DNA of 64,000 nt from Roseiconus lacunae. Its GTDB lineage: Bacteria > Planctomycetota > Planctomycetia > Pirellulales > Pirellulaceae. Positions 9,850 to 18,679 of the stretch are shown one piece after another. The stretch spans positions 124,001 through 188,000 of the forward strand of contig NZ_VSZO01000005.1 in NCBI RefSeq assembly GCF_008312935.1, given 5' to 3'. The notes below the pieces were generated by a model, which was given only the letters and a program-made list of their open reading frames with translations, made no database searches and was not told the origin of the DNA. A program made the translations under genes and the position numbers. The stretch's first letter is position 1. Each line of letters starts with the position of its first letter.

Positions 9850-10476
9850 TCAGTGAATGCGCCCACAGTTCGGGCACGCCACTTTCGGGCGCCGCGAGGA
9901 TTTCTCGACGACGGCTGATGAAGACGTCCGAGTAGCGTTTTGTGATGCGGAAATCGTGGTCGAAGGCCTATTCATGATCTCGGGACGCGAAACAATGCCT
10001 GACGCGTTGCCTGGTCTGGTACTACGGTTATTGGCGAGCATCTTGATCGGCGACGATAGATGAGCGGTCTTGATGATTGGGTAGCGATTTGGGTTGATGA
10101 GAGCCCGGCCACTACCACCACGGCCGACGAACACCATGTAGCGTTCGCCGTCACGTCCGATTGCGATCCCTGCGCCTCCGTATTGAAAGTCACATTCTGT
10201 CGCACACGTCAGCCAACCCCATGACGCAGTCGCTTCGCCGCAACCTTCCGTCCAGCCGGCTGGGACAGATGGTCCCTGATGCCCGTTCTTCAGACCACGC
10301 GCCGCGCGGTACTCTGCCTTTTTCTGAGCGAACGCCGTCATCGCGGGATCCTCGGCTATTTGAGGAAGTCCTGCACCTCGGCGCCATGCGTTTACTTCGT
10401 CAAATGCGCCGCCGAAAACGAACGTTGATGTCGCGAAAAGCAATCCAAATAGTAGCGTTAGACGTGCCGTCATCAA
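9850..10476 (-). CDS. Secreted CAP-domain (SCP/PR1-like) protein with zinc-ribbon tail
   Basis: A 208-aa protein. A signal peptide (TLLFGLLFATSTFVFGGA) is followed directly by a CAP-like domain: FDEVNAWRRGAGLPQ, AMTAFAQKKAEYRAARG, NGHQGP with the CAP histidine, then GCGEATA and GAGIAIGRDGERYMVFVG. The basic and Ser-rich C-terminus ends in CPNCGRIH, half of a zinc ribbon, which is odd for an exported protein. CAP proteins bind lipids or act extracellularly; the specific role is unknown. It is a monocistronic unit on the minus strand. Confidence 0.75.
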   Translation of the reverse strand: MMTARLTLLFGLLFATSTFVFGGAFDEVNAWRRGAGLPQIAEDPAMTAFAQKKAEYRAARGLKNGHQGPSVPAGWTEGCGEATASWGWLTCATECDFQYGGAGIAIGRDGERYMVFVGRGGSGRALINPNRYPIIKTAHLSSPIKMLANNRSTRPGNASGIVSRPEIMNRPSTTISASQNATRTSSSAVVEKSSRRPKVACPNCGRIH

Positions 10477-11187
10477 ACCAATCCCTTATAAGTCTGAGGT
10501 TACTCGTTATCCAAAAGTAACGGCGTCGACTGCACCGCTTCAAAGATAAAACTTTCGGAATGTCTGTCGAGCACCCTATCGTCGATTCCAATGATCGAAA
10601 ACCCAGCTCCAGAACTGGGGTGATCCAGGCATAACGAGTGATCGACAAGCGAACCCGCCTCGAAATGGGGACGACGAACCGGACGTGCAGTTCGACAAAC
10701 GGAGCGCTACTCGCCCTTACGCAAATGCGGCTCCTCGTCAGCAAAGTCAATCAGGTCCAAAAAAATGTGTTCGGCCAATTTGAAACCTGCAGTTCACCGT
10801 GCGCGTTTCGCCGCCTTTCGGTTGCCGTAGCGGGGATTGAAAGGGACCTTCAACGATCGCAGTATGAAGTCGAGGTGCAGAAGATAGGTTATCGTTCTAG
10901 GCAACGGTCGATCATGTCACTCGTAATGCCACTTGAAAGTTCGCTGCCCGAGTGGTCGTCTCGACGCAAAACATGCGGGGACGCGATTGGCTGAACAGTG
11001 AAGGACACTTCTTTTCCAAACGCGGATTTTTCTCAATTAGCCTTCGAGTAATAGGCCGGGGGGCATGACCGGCACAGTTACGTTGCGATCAACGAATCGA
11101 ACGCTGTCGGCTGATGAACCGAACCCGTATCTTCAATCGGAACGAAGCACTCGGTTTCCAAAGGCCGCATTAGGCGATCAATTGGGT
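10477..11187. other. Intergenic region of about 0.7 kb, no gene seen
   Basis: Several short frames cross this stretch on both strands but none has a ribosome-binding site, signal peptide or family motif. It may contain remnants of degraded sequence. No hairpin with a U tract and no tRNA-like fold was found. Confidence 0.35.
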
Positions 11188-12063
11188 TCACTCACGAGCT
11201 TGTCGTTGCTGGAACAAGTCAAAGCCGAGACTCGTTTCGGCACGTGTTTCTAGATAGGGTCGATCGTAAGCTCGCCCTTTGTCGTAAAAGTTCTCAATCT
11301 CCCATACTTTCGTCCCATCCTTTGTTACCTCAATTTGTCGTGACGTCATTCGAGCGAACGATCCTTGCCAAACGAGGTCACCGCCTGATTCAATTGCTTC
11401 AAGACGCAGCAGTAACTCGGGATCGTTGCTGATGACGTACGCAAAAATAGCTCCATCGGAGATTCCTTTGTCACTGTCGCTATATCGGTAAAGCGGTTGC
11501 GGAAGCAGACGTAAATCCGTTGCCTCGCCGCTCCGCCGATCAAAACAACGCGCATCGAATTGTCTCGCCAAAGCACGCATCTGGACCAAACGGTGCGAAG
11601 CTTGCGACGCAGGTGCTGGCGCACCGGTGATAGAGAGCGGCTCGCAATTCCATCGATCCGGTCGCCACGTCAAACGGCCCTGACGCCGACATTCGAGGGT
11701 TTTCTCTGTAAACGACGAAAACTCCAGTCCGACGCTGTTGTTAGGACGACGAATTGAAAATGAGCAAGCTGCGAGCGGGCGTTTTCCATCCAGCCAAAGA
11801 AATGTCGATCCATGCGTGCTACCAAGCTCCTTTGTTGGGTTGCTATAGAACAGCAACGCATCTTCGGTGAACGCGAGTGGTGTCTCCATTGACTCGACCG
11901 TCAACGTGTATTGCTTCGCGAGATCACCGAGGTAGGCGCGCCGCAACTGTGTTTCTGCCTTCTGTTCCGATGTCGTTTCCGTTTCTTGACTTCGCACCGT
12001 CGATACCGAGAACGCCATCGAAAGTAGGAGGGCAAGGGTTTCAAGTCGCACGTATCTCTTCAT
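11188..12063 (-). CDS. Secreted protein of unknown function
   Basis: About 291 aa. The start at 12063 opens a clean signal peptide (LETLALLLSMAFSVSTVRSQ). The mature protein is mixed alpha/beta with phrases such as PLAFTEDALLFYSNPTKELG, TFLWLDGKRPLAACSFSIRRP and FARMTSRQIEVTKDGTKVWEIENFYD; it resembles secreted planctomycete proteins of unknown fold and I do not recognise a named domain. A second start 9 nt upstream (12072) is possible. Codon use matches the neighbours. Flanked upstream by the MITE-like element. Confidence 0.7.
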   Translation of the reverse strand: MKRYVRLETLALLLSMAFSVSTVRSQETETTSEQKAETQLRRAYLGDLAKQYTLTVESMETPLAFTEDALLFYSNPTKELGSTHGSTFLWLDGKRPLAACSFSIRRPNNSVGLEFSSFTEKTLECRRQGRLTWRPDRWNCEPLSITGAPAPASQASHRLVQMRALARQFDARCFDRRSGEATDLRLLPQPLYRYSDSDKGISDGAIFAYVISNDPELLLRLEAIESGGDLVWQGSFARMTSRQIEVTKDGTKVWEIENFYDKGRAYDRPYLETRAETSLGFDLFQQRQARE

Positions 12064-12115
12064 AACGAACACTCCATCATCGAAAGCATCTGGGGACTAG
12101 AAACTATTGAATACC

Positions 12116-12134
12116 GTTAGCCGATTGGCGTTAA
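12116..12134 (-). repeat. REP-like short repeat, copy a
   Basis: On the minus strand reads TTAACGCCAATCGGCTAAC. It matches four other copies in the window (consensus GGCTAACGCCNNNCGGCTAA). It abuts the left terminal repeat of MITE-like copy 1. Confidence 0.5.
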
Positions 12135-12306
12135 GCAGTTGGACACGAATGATTCGGCTTAGGTCATTTCACTCTCCCACCGAAAGAACCGGGCTTTCAG
12201 GTCCGGAGAGGGCACCCTTTCCGGCCGTCTGCACGTCCGACTCTCTTGCAAGCGGGATAGTGTTATCCAGATGCTTAAGCCCCAAGACTCGTGTTTACCG
12301 GCTTAA
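12131..12306 (+). repeat. MITE-like element, copy 1 (176 bp)
   Basis: Starts TTAAGCAGTTGGACACGA and ends TCGTGTTTACCGGCTTAA, imperfect terminal inverted repeats of about 18 bp. Interior blocks TCATTTCACTCTCCCAC, GGAGAGGGCACCCTTTCC and ATCCAGATGCTTAAGCCC are shared with copy 3 at 30452-30627 (inverted) and partly with copy 2 at 14229-14336. No coding capacity, so any movement would depend on a transposase elsewhere. Confidence 0.75.
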
Positions 12307-12329
12307 CACCAATTGTTACCGGAAACCTT

Positions 12330-12349
12330 GGCTAGCGCCGTTCGGCTAA
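12330..12349 (+). repeat. REP-like short repeat, copy b
   Basis: GGCTAGCGCCGTTCGGCTAA, 24 nt beyond the right end of MITE-like copy 1; same consensus as the copies at 12116, 30807, 39638 and 39679. Confidence 0.5.
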
Positions 12350-12410
12350 TGACGAATTTGAACTAGAAAAACGTTAGCGTTCTACAGAAACAACACAGGA
12401 CAGGCGGGAG

Positions 12411-12974
12411 TCAATTGTTTGCTGACCGTCCTCGCTTTTTGTAGACCAACTTCATAAACGGCGATTCATCACCGCCTTCAGGTGTGATGTACATCATTGT
12501 CACGCGTTGCCCGTCCTCGTAAACCGTGGTCATCCTGTGTTTCGCAGGATTGCCATCCATGCCTGGAGCCATTCCAGTAAGCGTCAACGTCTTCTTTTCC
12601 TTGTCGTAGTCACCTTTCAAGTGCATCATGCCAGGGCTTAAAGAGTCGATCCAAGTTCCAACGTATTGCTTCGTTTTGTCATCATAGCCGGTGCTTCCGC
12701 GGCCTTTAAATTTTTGCCCAAGCATTTCACCCTCAAAGCTGGTAATCAACCAGAAATCGCCGAGCATTTCATTCGTTTCCGTGCCTTTCGTCACCACCGG
12801 GGCCCCGGTAAAGAAACTGGTAATTTCGACATCCCACTCCCCAATATCTTCTTTGAAAATATCGTATTCTGGGCCTGCGGTAGGAAACTGTGCGAGTGAC
12901 TGAGAATCCAAGATTCCGAGTTGTAGCAATGCGATTCCGAGAACGAACGTGTAGAGTTGACGTGAAAGATTCAT
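12411..12974 (-). CDS. DUF1579 family secreted protein
   Basis: 187 aa. Signal peptide MNLSRQLYTFVLGIALLQLG...SLAQ, then the DUF1579 pattern: a GEWDVEITSFF opening, TKGTETNEMLGDFWLITSFEG, GRGSTGYDDKTKQYVGTWIDS and MTTVYEDGQRVTMMYI. Family members form a lipocalin-like beta barrel of unknown ligand. The short Lys-rich tail (KKRGRSANN) is typical. Monocistronic, with the MITE-like element just downstream. Confidence 0.85.
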   Translation of the reverse strand: MNLSRQLYTFVLGIALLQLGILDSQSLAQFPTAGPEYDIFKEDIGEWDVEITSFFTGAPVVTKGTETNEMLGDFWLITSFEGEMLGQKFKGRGSTGYDDKTKQYVGTWIDSLSPGMMHLKGDYDKEKKTLTLTGMAPGMDGNPAKHRMTTVYEDGQRVTMMYITPEGGDESPFMKLVYKKRGRSANN

Positions 12975-13259
12975 CTGATCCCTGTGTCGCTGTGAAACGA
13001 TAATTGAAGTGGCTGCTCGATCGTCTCGCCGTCACCGGTCTTGCGTCTGATGGCAGCACCATGCCGATCCATTGTACGCTTTGTATGGTGAGCGAAACTA
13101 GCGACTCATCGAACAGAAAAGTTTCCCAGGTTTCTTTGCATTTTTGTCACCGTAGTCCTTCGGAAATCGATCTGCGGTACAAATTGCTCATCTCCTGAGC
13201 GCAGCGTTTAGAGAAAATACGCCTACTAACCGTCACGTCGAAAATTGCTGAGGATGCAA

Positions 13260-14102
13260 ATGCCCACTCGTTTCACAATCTTTCTTTTCGGGTTCGCGTC
13301 GCTTTTCAACCTTCAATCTTCATTGAATGCTCAGGAGAATTCGCCGAAAGATCAGCCAATCTTCGAATGCGACTTCGATAGCGAGCAGTGGTGGCGAGCT
13401 TGGGGCCTACGGCAGCCTCCGAAGAGAGTCGCGGTCGTTGACTCTGATGATCGACTAGGGTTCAAACCGCATCTTGGTCGCGCTCTGCGAATTCGAGTCG
13501 ATGAGGGTGGGCATTACGGAGTCAGTTTGGAATACCGTTTTGCGAAGCAGTTGGGGTCCGAGCCGGAAGAAATTTACTTCCGCTATTATTTGCGCTTAGC
13601 ATCCGATTGGAGTCCGAAGTACGGCGGGAAATTTCCGGGCATCGGAGGAACCTACGGACGTGCAGGTTGGGGAGGACGGAAGGTAGACGGGACGGATGGC
13701 TGGTCGGCAAGGGGGCTGTTCGGAGGGCTGAAAGGCGGAAAGACACCGATCGGTTATTACTGCTATCATGCTGACATGCCGGGAAAGTACGGCGAGAATT
13801 GGTATTGGGACCGTGGCGGATTCCCGGGCTTGGAAAGAAATCGCTGGTACTGTATCGAACAGTACGTCAAGCTGAACACGCCGGGCATGAATGATGGTGT
13901 GCTACGGGCTTGGGTCGACGACCAACTTGTTTACGAAAAGGCTGACGTCCGTATGCGCCAAGTTGACGAGCTAAAAATCGAAACCATTTGGATCAATGTC
14001 TATTACGGCGGAAGCTGGACTGCACCGGCCGATTATCATCTCTTCATTGATGACGTCGCGATTGGCAAAACGCGGATCGGAACATCAACGAATTTCCGGT
14101 AG
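13260..14102 (+). CDS. Secreted polysaccharide lyase 14-like protein
   Basis: About 280 aa. GAGG 6 nt before the ATG at 13260 supports this start over the TTG at 13245, and it opens a signal peptide (IFLFGFASLFNLQSSLNAQ). The mature protein has the PL14/alginate-lyase-like jelly-roll pattern: EIYFRYYLRLASDWSPKYGGK, FPGIGG, a Trp-rich loop, GEYCYH-like YYCYHADMPGKYGENWYWD, and a C-terminal RVWVDD-like strand (LRAWVDDQLVYEKADVRMR) followed by FIDDVAIGKTRIG. The substrate (alginate or glucuronan) cannot be read from sequence. Genes for uronide metabolism are not adjacent. Confidence 0.7.
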   Translation: MPTRFTIFLFGFASLFNLQSSLNAQENSPKDQPIFECDFDSEQWWRAWGLRQPPKRVAVVDSDDRLGFKPHLGRALRIRVDEGGHYGVSLEYRFAKQLGSEPEEIYFRYYLRLASDWSPKYGGKFPGIGGTYGRAGWGGRKVDGTDGWSARGLFGGLKGGKTPIGYYCYHADMPGKYGENWYWDRGGFPGLERNRWYCIEQYVKLNTPGMNDGVLRAWVDDQLVYEKADVRMRQVDELKIETIWINVYYGGSWTAPADYHLFIDDVAIGKTRIGTSTNFR

Positions 14103-14228
14103 TAGCGGATCGGATTTTTTGCTCGAACCCAACTACTGTGTTCAAGTCGCTGGATTCGTATCTTGTTGCGCCGGAAGAATTGAGTTCGCGACAGCAACTG
14201 TTCACGCAGGACTATTGGTCATCGCGCT

Positions 14229-14336
14229 CTAAGCAGTTGAACACGAATGATTCGGCCTAAGTCATTTCACATCCCCGCAAGCGTGGATGTGTTATCGAGA
14301 TGCTTCAACCCCAAGAATCGTGTTTACCTGTCTAGA
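14229..14336 (+). repeat. MITE-like element, copy 2 (short, about 108 bp)
   Basis: Starts CTAAGCAGTTGAACACGA and closes with TCGTGTTTACCTGTCTAG. It shares the TTCGGC..AAGTCATTTCAC and GTTATCGAGATGCTTCAACCCCAAGAATCGTG blocks with copies 1 and 3 but lacks the central hairpin segment of about 70 bp, so it is an internally deleted derivative. Confidence 0.65.
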
Positions 14337-14347
14337 GGACACCGCGA

Positions 14348-15940
14348 TCATTTGGCTGGCGAGACCTGATGAATATGCACGTCTTGTTGTGGGTATGGAA
14401 TCGAAATTCCGGCTTCATCAAACCGCTTTTTAACCGCTCGGGTGACATCGGTTTTTACCTTCCACCAATCACTGGTCTTCGCCCATGGTCGGCAAACGAT
14501 GTTGACCGATGAATCGGCGAGTGCATGCGTGACGACGACGGGCTCGGGATCGCTGAGCACCAATTCGTGATTGACAACGATGTCTTTGATAATTGCTTCG
14601 GCTTCTTCGAAATCGTCGTCGTAGCCGATTCCAAATTCTAAATCCACGCGTCGGTTTTCGTTCGCGGTGATGTTGGTGATTACGTTGTTCCAGATCTCAT
14701 TGTTAGGGACGTAAATCGTTTGGTTGTCAAACGTTCGAAAACGCGTCGAGACTAAATTCATCTGGTCGATCGTTCCTGTGATTCCACCGGCGCTAACGAC
14801 GTGGCCGACATCGAAGGGGCGGTTAATCAAGATCATCAATCCGGAAGCGAAATTACTGAGCGTGCCTTGCAAGGCCAGACCGATGACAAGCCCGGTCGCA
14901 CCGATCGCAGCAACGATTGGTGTGATATCAATCTCTAAGGCCGTTAAGGCAACCGCAAATCCGATCGCAAAGACCACATTCTTGATCGTCTGTGAGATCA
15001 AACGCTCGGCCAATTGTGACAATCGAATTTTCCGATCGAGCAACCAATTGACGATCCGAGCGACGATTTTGGCAACGATCCACGTGATTAAAAGGATGGT
15101 GAAGAACCGAACCATATTCCACGCCCAGCGTTGCCCGCCTTCCTTGGAACGCAGCCAACCGACAACGCCGCTCCAAGCCGATGTGACATCGGTGGTATCG
15201 AGTTCGATTCCCGAGATCGCATAGATGTAATCACGGTACTCTTTGACTTCTCCGCCCTTTAGCTCAAGCGAAGCGAGTACCACAGTTAATCGATCTGCCA
15301 ATGCCGTTCGCTCGCTTTGTAGAGTCGTAACGCTTTTCAGTAACTGATCTCGCACGGTTTTGACATTCGTGCTTGGTACCGCTGTTTCGGAATTCGTTGA
15401 GGCAGCTTCGTCGCTGTCCTCAATGGGAACCGATTCTGGGCTTGGGTTTTCTGTAGCAGCGTCGTCTGTTGACGCGTTTTCGGTATTGCCGCCTTCGGCG
15501 GAGACGACTTCATCGGTTTTCAGCGTGGTATCTACGCTCACTTCCTTTTGGGCTTGCTCGACTTTCTTAGACGCAAGGTCAACGATCGACTCGGCTTGGC
15601 GCACTTGCTCCTCGGCCACCGATTGGTCTTTAGTACCAAGCGCTTCGGTGACTTTCTTGGCACCAAGTCGGGCGGCTGAAACCTGTGCCGCTTTCGCGCG
15701 AAGCAGTTTAAACCAGGCGTCCGCTTCGACTTGCAGTTCACCTTTGGTGAGAGGGCGTACAAGAATTTGTAATTTATCGACGGCAATCCATGGATCGGTG
15801 GTGGTCATTGCCACATAGGCATCGCCTTCGCCAGCGGTTTCCGAAGTTTCGTTCTCCTGAGATCGAGCGACCGAGGGCGAAAGGAGAAGGGCGAAGGTGA
15901 AGATGGCCCCCGCAAGAAGGCTGGATGGCAAAAGTCTCAT
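14348..15940 (-). CDS. MscS-family mechanosensitive channel with periplasmic coiled-coil domain
   Basis: A 530-aa large MscS-type channel that releases solutes on osmotic downshock. Order: signal peptide (SLLAGAIFTFALLLSPSVARS), an acidic Ala/Glu-rich periplasmic region of about 200 residues with coiled-coil character, then membrane helices (RFFTILLITWIVAKIVARIV, NVVFAIGFAVALTALEI, PIVAAIGATGLVIGLALQG). The pore-to-beta segment GTLSNFASGLMILINRPFDVG and the YVPNNEIWNNVITN block are diagnostic. The low-complexity stretch near residues 140-190 (many Glu, Thr, Asp) resembles a linker. Single gene. Confidence 0.92.
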   Translation of the reverse strand: MRLLPSSLLAGAIFTFALLLSPSVARSQENETSETAGEGDAYVAMTTTDPWIAVDKLQILVRPLTKGELQVEADAWFKLLRAKAAQVSAARLGAKKVTEALGTKDQSVAEEQVRQAESIVDLASKKVEQAQKEVSVDTTLKTDEVVSAEGGNTENASTDDAATENPSPESVPIEDSDEAASTNSETAVPSTNVKTVRDQLLKSVTTLQSERTALADRLTVVLASLELKGGEVKEYRDYIYAISGIELDTTDVTSAWSGVVGWLRSKEGGQRWAWNMVRFFTILLITWIVAKIVARIVNWLLDRKIRLSQLAERLISQTIKNVVFAIGFAVALTALEIDITPIVAAIGATGLVIGLALQGTLSNFASGLMILINRPFDVGHVVSAGGITGTIDQMNLVSTRFRTFDNQTIYVPNNEIWNNVITNITANENRRVDLEFGIGYDDDFEEAEAIIKDIVVNHELVLSDPEPVVVTHALADSSVNIVCRPWAKTSDWWKVKTDVTRAVKKRFDEAGISIPYPQQDVHIHQVSPAK

Positions 15941-16503
15941 ACGATTAGATCCGTCTCGGGCAATAGGCTGAAATGAACGTGTCCGATCGGAATGTATTTT
16001 ACTGGCGTCACCACGTTTGGCGAAGTGTGAGAGATGGCGAGGGAGTCTGATTGTCGCGGGAGGCTCGGCGAAATCAGTGGAGCGAATCTCAGTGACAGAA
16101 CGTGAAGGCTCTAGTAGCCGGTAGAACTAAACCGGACCGGCAAGGTGCTCGCCGCCGCTGAAAAGCCAAGCGGCGGACCTCAGTTTGCGACCGCACGTGA
16201 TGGATTTAGCAGAACACACCACCGCCATCTGGTTTCCCAAACAGCCGTTCACCAACGCAAACACTTTTCCGAGCAGACCATCAGTCTATGGAAGCTTGTG
16301 AAAGGTTCTCATTCATCCAGCATCAATCACGCCCCTGGGTGAATCATTTCTACAACGATTGGATATTCCAGATCTGAAATCGATCGTGCCGATCCTGTTT
16401 CGCCAAAATTTAGTAAGACGCGACAACCGTAGCACGCATCGTTCGCCCATGAGCTGAGATGCATGGGTCTACGGTGAGGTTCTCGCCACCGATCGACAAC
16501 GCC
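15941..16503. other. Intergenic region, no gene seen
   Basis: About 0.56 kb without a supported gene. A hairpin-like GCCGCCGCTGAAAAGCCAAGCGGC lies near 16150-16175. No U tract follows. Short frames on the plus strand have no recognisable content. Confidence 0.35.
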
Positions 16504-17031
16504 TTAGCGAGAAGACTTTGCCCAAGCATAATTCTTTCTTATTTGCCGAATTCGGGCTTTCACCGAGGCAGCTTCGGTCGTCTCGGCTTGATCAAGAAGT
16601 TGGCACGTTGGTTCACGAAGCGATTTTCGAGTCTCCGCGGTTGCCGCGATCACGCTATACGTCCATGCACGGACAAACTTGTTTTCATGTCGCTGCAAAG
16701 CCTCTAGTGGCTTTTGCAATGTTCGGCAAACGGCAGCCGGGAGGCGATGCGTCGAGAGTAGTTGCAGCAGGTGAAGTTTCGCCTCCCAGTGATCCACCTT
16801 TTTAAGCAGCTTCGCCAATGCGGTTATCTGACCTTCGATCAATGGCTCTTGCTGATCGTTCCATCTCTTCAGGATCCAAGTTGCGCCGGATTGCATTTTC
16901 GGATCATGCTCTTCCGCTGCCGCAATCAAGTCTTCAATGGTCGCGTCGTTTCGGTCAAGTCGATCGTCGAGCCGCTCCAGCGATTGCGTGGATTTTCCGT
17001 CAAATTCCTTTAGACCAGCGAATAGCGTCAT
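16504..17031 (-). CDS. HEAT-like helical repeat protein, small
   Basis: The real start is taken as the ATG at 17031 (MTLFAGLKEFDGKSTQSLERL), giving 175 aa. The frame stays open to 17145, but that extension is the translated heptamer repeat (CLLPSAF units) and is very unlikely to be protein. The body is all-helical with ALEQ-type repeats (ATWILKRWNDQQEPLIEGQ, ALAKLLKKVDHWEAKLHLLQLL, RAWTYSVIAATAET) resembling HEAT/ARM repeats, so a protein-binding role is plausible. No catalytic motif. Single gene. Confidence 0.65.
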   Translation of the reverse strand: MTLFAGLKEFDGKSTQSLERLDDRLDRNDATIEDLIAAAEEHDPKMQSGATWILKRWNDQQEPLIEGQITALAKLLKKVDHWEAKLHLLQLLSTHRLPAAVCRTLQKPLEALQRHENKFVRAWTYSVIAATAETRKSLREPTCQLLDQAETTEAASVKARIRQIRKNYAWAKSSR

Positions 17032-17035
17032 GGGT

Positions 17036-17091
17036 GAAGGCAGAAGGCAGAAGGCAGAAGGCAGAAGGCAGAAGGCAGAAGGCAGAAGGCA
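17036..17091 (+). repeat. Heptanucleotide tandem repeat, 8 x GAAGGCA
   Basis: Eight uninterrupted copies of GAAGGCA lie just upstream of the HEAT-like gene start. A 7-nt unit cycles through all reading frames, so every frame stays open (CLLPSAF on one strand, AEGRRQK on the other). The number of copies is likely to vary between strains by slippage. Confidence 0.95.
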
Positions 17092-17355
17092 GGGTGCGGT
17101 GAATGTCGGGTTTGCGAGGCTTTGCGTCGGAACGTCCATCGACATTGCAACACATCACCAGTTTACGCTGTGTGATGTATGCCGTGTGAGTCGAAACTGC
17201 GGTGCTGGGACTCGCCACAAGTCAGATTTCCGGAGAAGGTCCGGAACCGCTCCTGAATGATTTTGCTGTAAGAGCAGGAAGTCCCGCCGGTAAACTTGGT
17301 TGGGAAACGAAGCTCAGATTCCAACGTGTGAAAACATCTGCCAAAGACCGCCGCC

Positions 17356-17727
17356 ATGCCGATTCCATCGCGATTCCAGCCCGTACATCTTTCAGCCGAG
17401 CAGTGGTTGAATCAATCCGATCCGCCACGTGGGGTTCAAGAAGGAAAGCCATTTGGAACAAACTGTGTCGTGATTCGGTATAGTACCGATGTGGTGGGGG
17501 AGGGTCCGAAACTGCATGTGCATCCGTACGACGAGCTTTTCCATATTGTCCAGGGACGCGCTGAATTTACAGTCGGCGAGGAAACGTTTGTCGCCGAGGA
17601 AGGGGCACTGGTTATCGGTCCGGCAAATTTGCCACATGCCTACAAGAATCTTGGGCCGGGACGTTTGGACTCGGTCGATATCCACTTGAACGACGAATGG
17701 ATTCAGTACGATCTTCCCAGCGATTGA
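17356..17727 (+). CDS. Cupin-domain protein
   Basis: 123 aa, a single small beta barrel. Cupin motif 1 is HVHPYDELFHIVQGRAEFTV and motif 2 is GPANLPHAYKNLGPG, with metal-ligand histidines (HVH, Glu, later His) all present. Cupins include enzymes and sugar- or metal-binding proteins; the reaction cannot be fixed. The last 31 nt overlap the next gene in another frame, suggesting translational coupling with the hydrolase. Confidence 0.88.
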   Translation: MPIPSRFQPVHLSAEQWLNQSDPPRGVQEGKPFGTNCVVIRYSTDVVGEGPKLHVHPYDELFHIVQGRAEFTVGEETFVAEEGALVIGPANLPHAYKNLGPGRLDSVDIHLNDEWIQYDLPSD

Positions 17728-18614
17728 AACGATATGTCGGTGCCTTGATTTCCAGAAAAGCCGGCCTGATCGCGACTATTATCGTCTTGGTCGGTGTATG
17801 GACTTCGTGGGGAATTGGCAGTCGATTGGTCGCTCCGGCTCGACAGGTGATTGGTCAACCACCAATTGAATTCGAAGCGTCGACGATCGAATTTGAAAGT
17901 GATTCTGGCGCGCTCATCCGAGGTTGGCATCTGCGACCAGCGAATTCACAAGGTATCATCGTACTCCTACATGGGATACGCAGTTCGCGGCGAATGATGC
18001 TCGATCGTGCCCGAATGCTCTATGAAGCAGGCTTTGCATCTCTTCTGATTGACTTGCAATCGCACGGCGAAAGTTCTGGAGAGGCAATCACGTTTGGTGC
18101 CCGTGAACGGTTTGATGCGACGGCCGCGGTAAGGATCGCAAAACAGATCCACCCGGGGCAACCGATCGGAGTGATCGGTGTATCACTTGGCGGTGCGTCG
18201 GCGATTCTCGCGTCGCCGCTGGTCGTCGATGCGATGGTGGTCGAATCGGTGTACGGAGATATTCGCAGGGCGGTGCACAATCGCGTTGAAGCAAGGCTGG
18301 GGCCGTTGTCTCCTTTGGCATCGTCAGTCTTGCTCTATCAATTGCGATATCGATTGGGGATCGACCCAAGCGAACTTCGGCCGATCGATCGCATTGCAAA
18401 GGTTGGTTGCCCGGTCATGGTAATCTCGGGATCGGATGACATTCATACGACGGCTGACGAAACACGAGCACTCTTTGCCGCGGCTAATGAACCTAAATCA
18501 CTGTGGTTGGTCGAAGGGGCGACGCATGTCGATTTGTATAAAGCCGAGCCACACGAATATCGCGAACGCGTGCTTGAGTTCCTTTTTCGTTCAATGGAAA
18601 AGCCTGCGCGATGA
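17697..18614 (+). CDS. Membrane-anchored alpha/beta hydrolase
   Basis: 305 aa. An N-terminal signal anchor (GLIATIIVLVGVWTSWGIG) places the catalytic domain outside the cytoplasm. Alpha/beta hydrolase features: oxyanion segment VLLHGIRSSRR, nucleophile elbow GVSLGGAS (Ser), acid in MVISGSDDIHTT and the C-terminal histidine in VEGATHVDLY. This is the family of uncharacterised Bem46/YfhR-type hydrolases. The start at 17697 lies within the cupin gene; no better start occurs before the membrane segment. Confidence 0.87.
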   Translation: MDSVRSSQRLKRYVGALISRKAGLIATIIVLVGVWTSWGIGSRLVAPARQVIGQPPIEFEASTIEFESDSGALIRGWHLRPANSQGIIVLLHGIRSSRRMMLDRARMLYEAGFASLLIDLQSHGESSGEAITFGARERFDATAAVRIAKQIHPGQPIGVIGVSLGGASAILASPLVVDAMVVESVYGDIRRAVHNRVEARLGPLSPLASSVLLYQLRYRLGIDPSELRPIDRIAKVGCPVMVISGSDDIHTTADETRALFAAANEPKSLWLVEGATHVDLYKAEPHEYRERVLEFLFRSMEKPAR

Positions 18615-18679
18615 ACGGTTCAACACGTTCGGTGCAGACTGGTCATGTCCGTCGCAAGCCACAAGAATTTCGCCAACGG

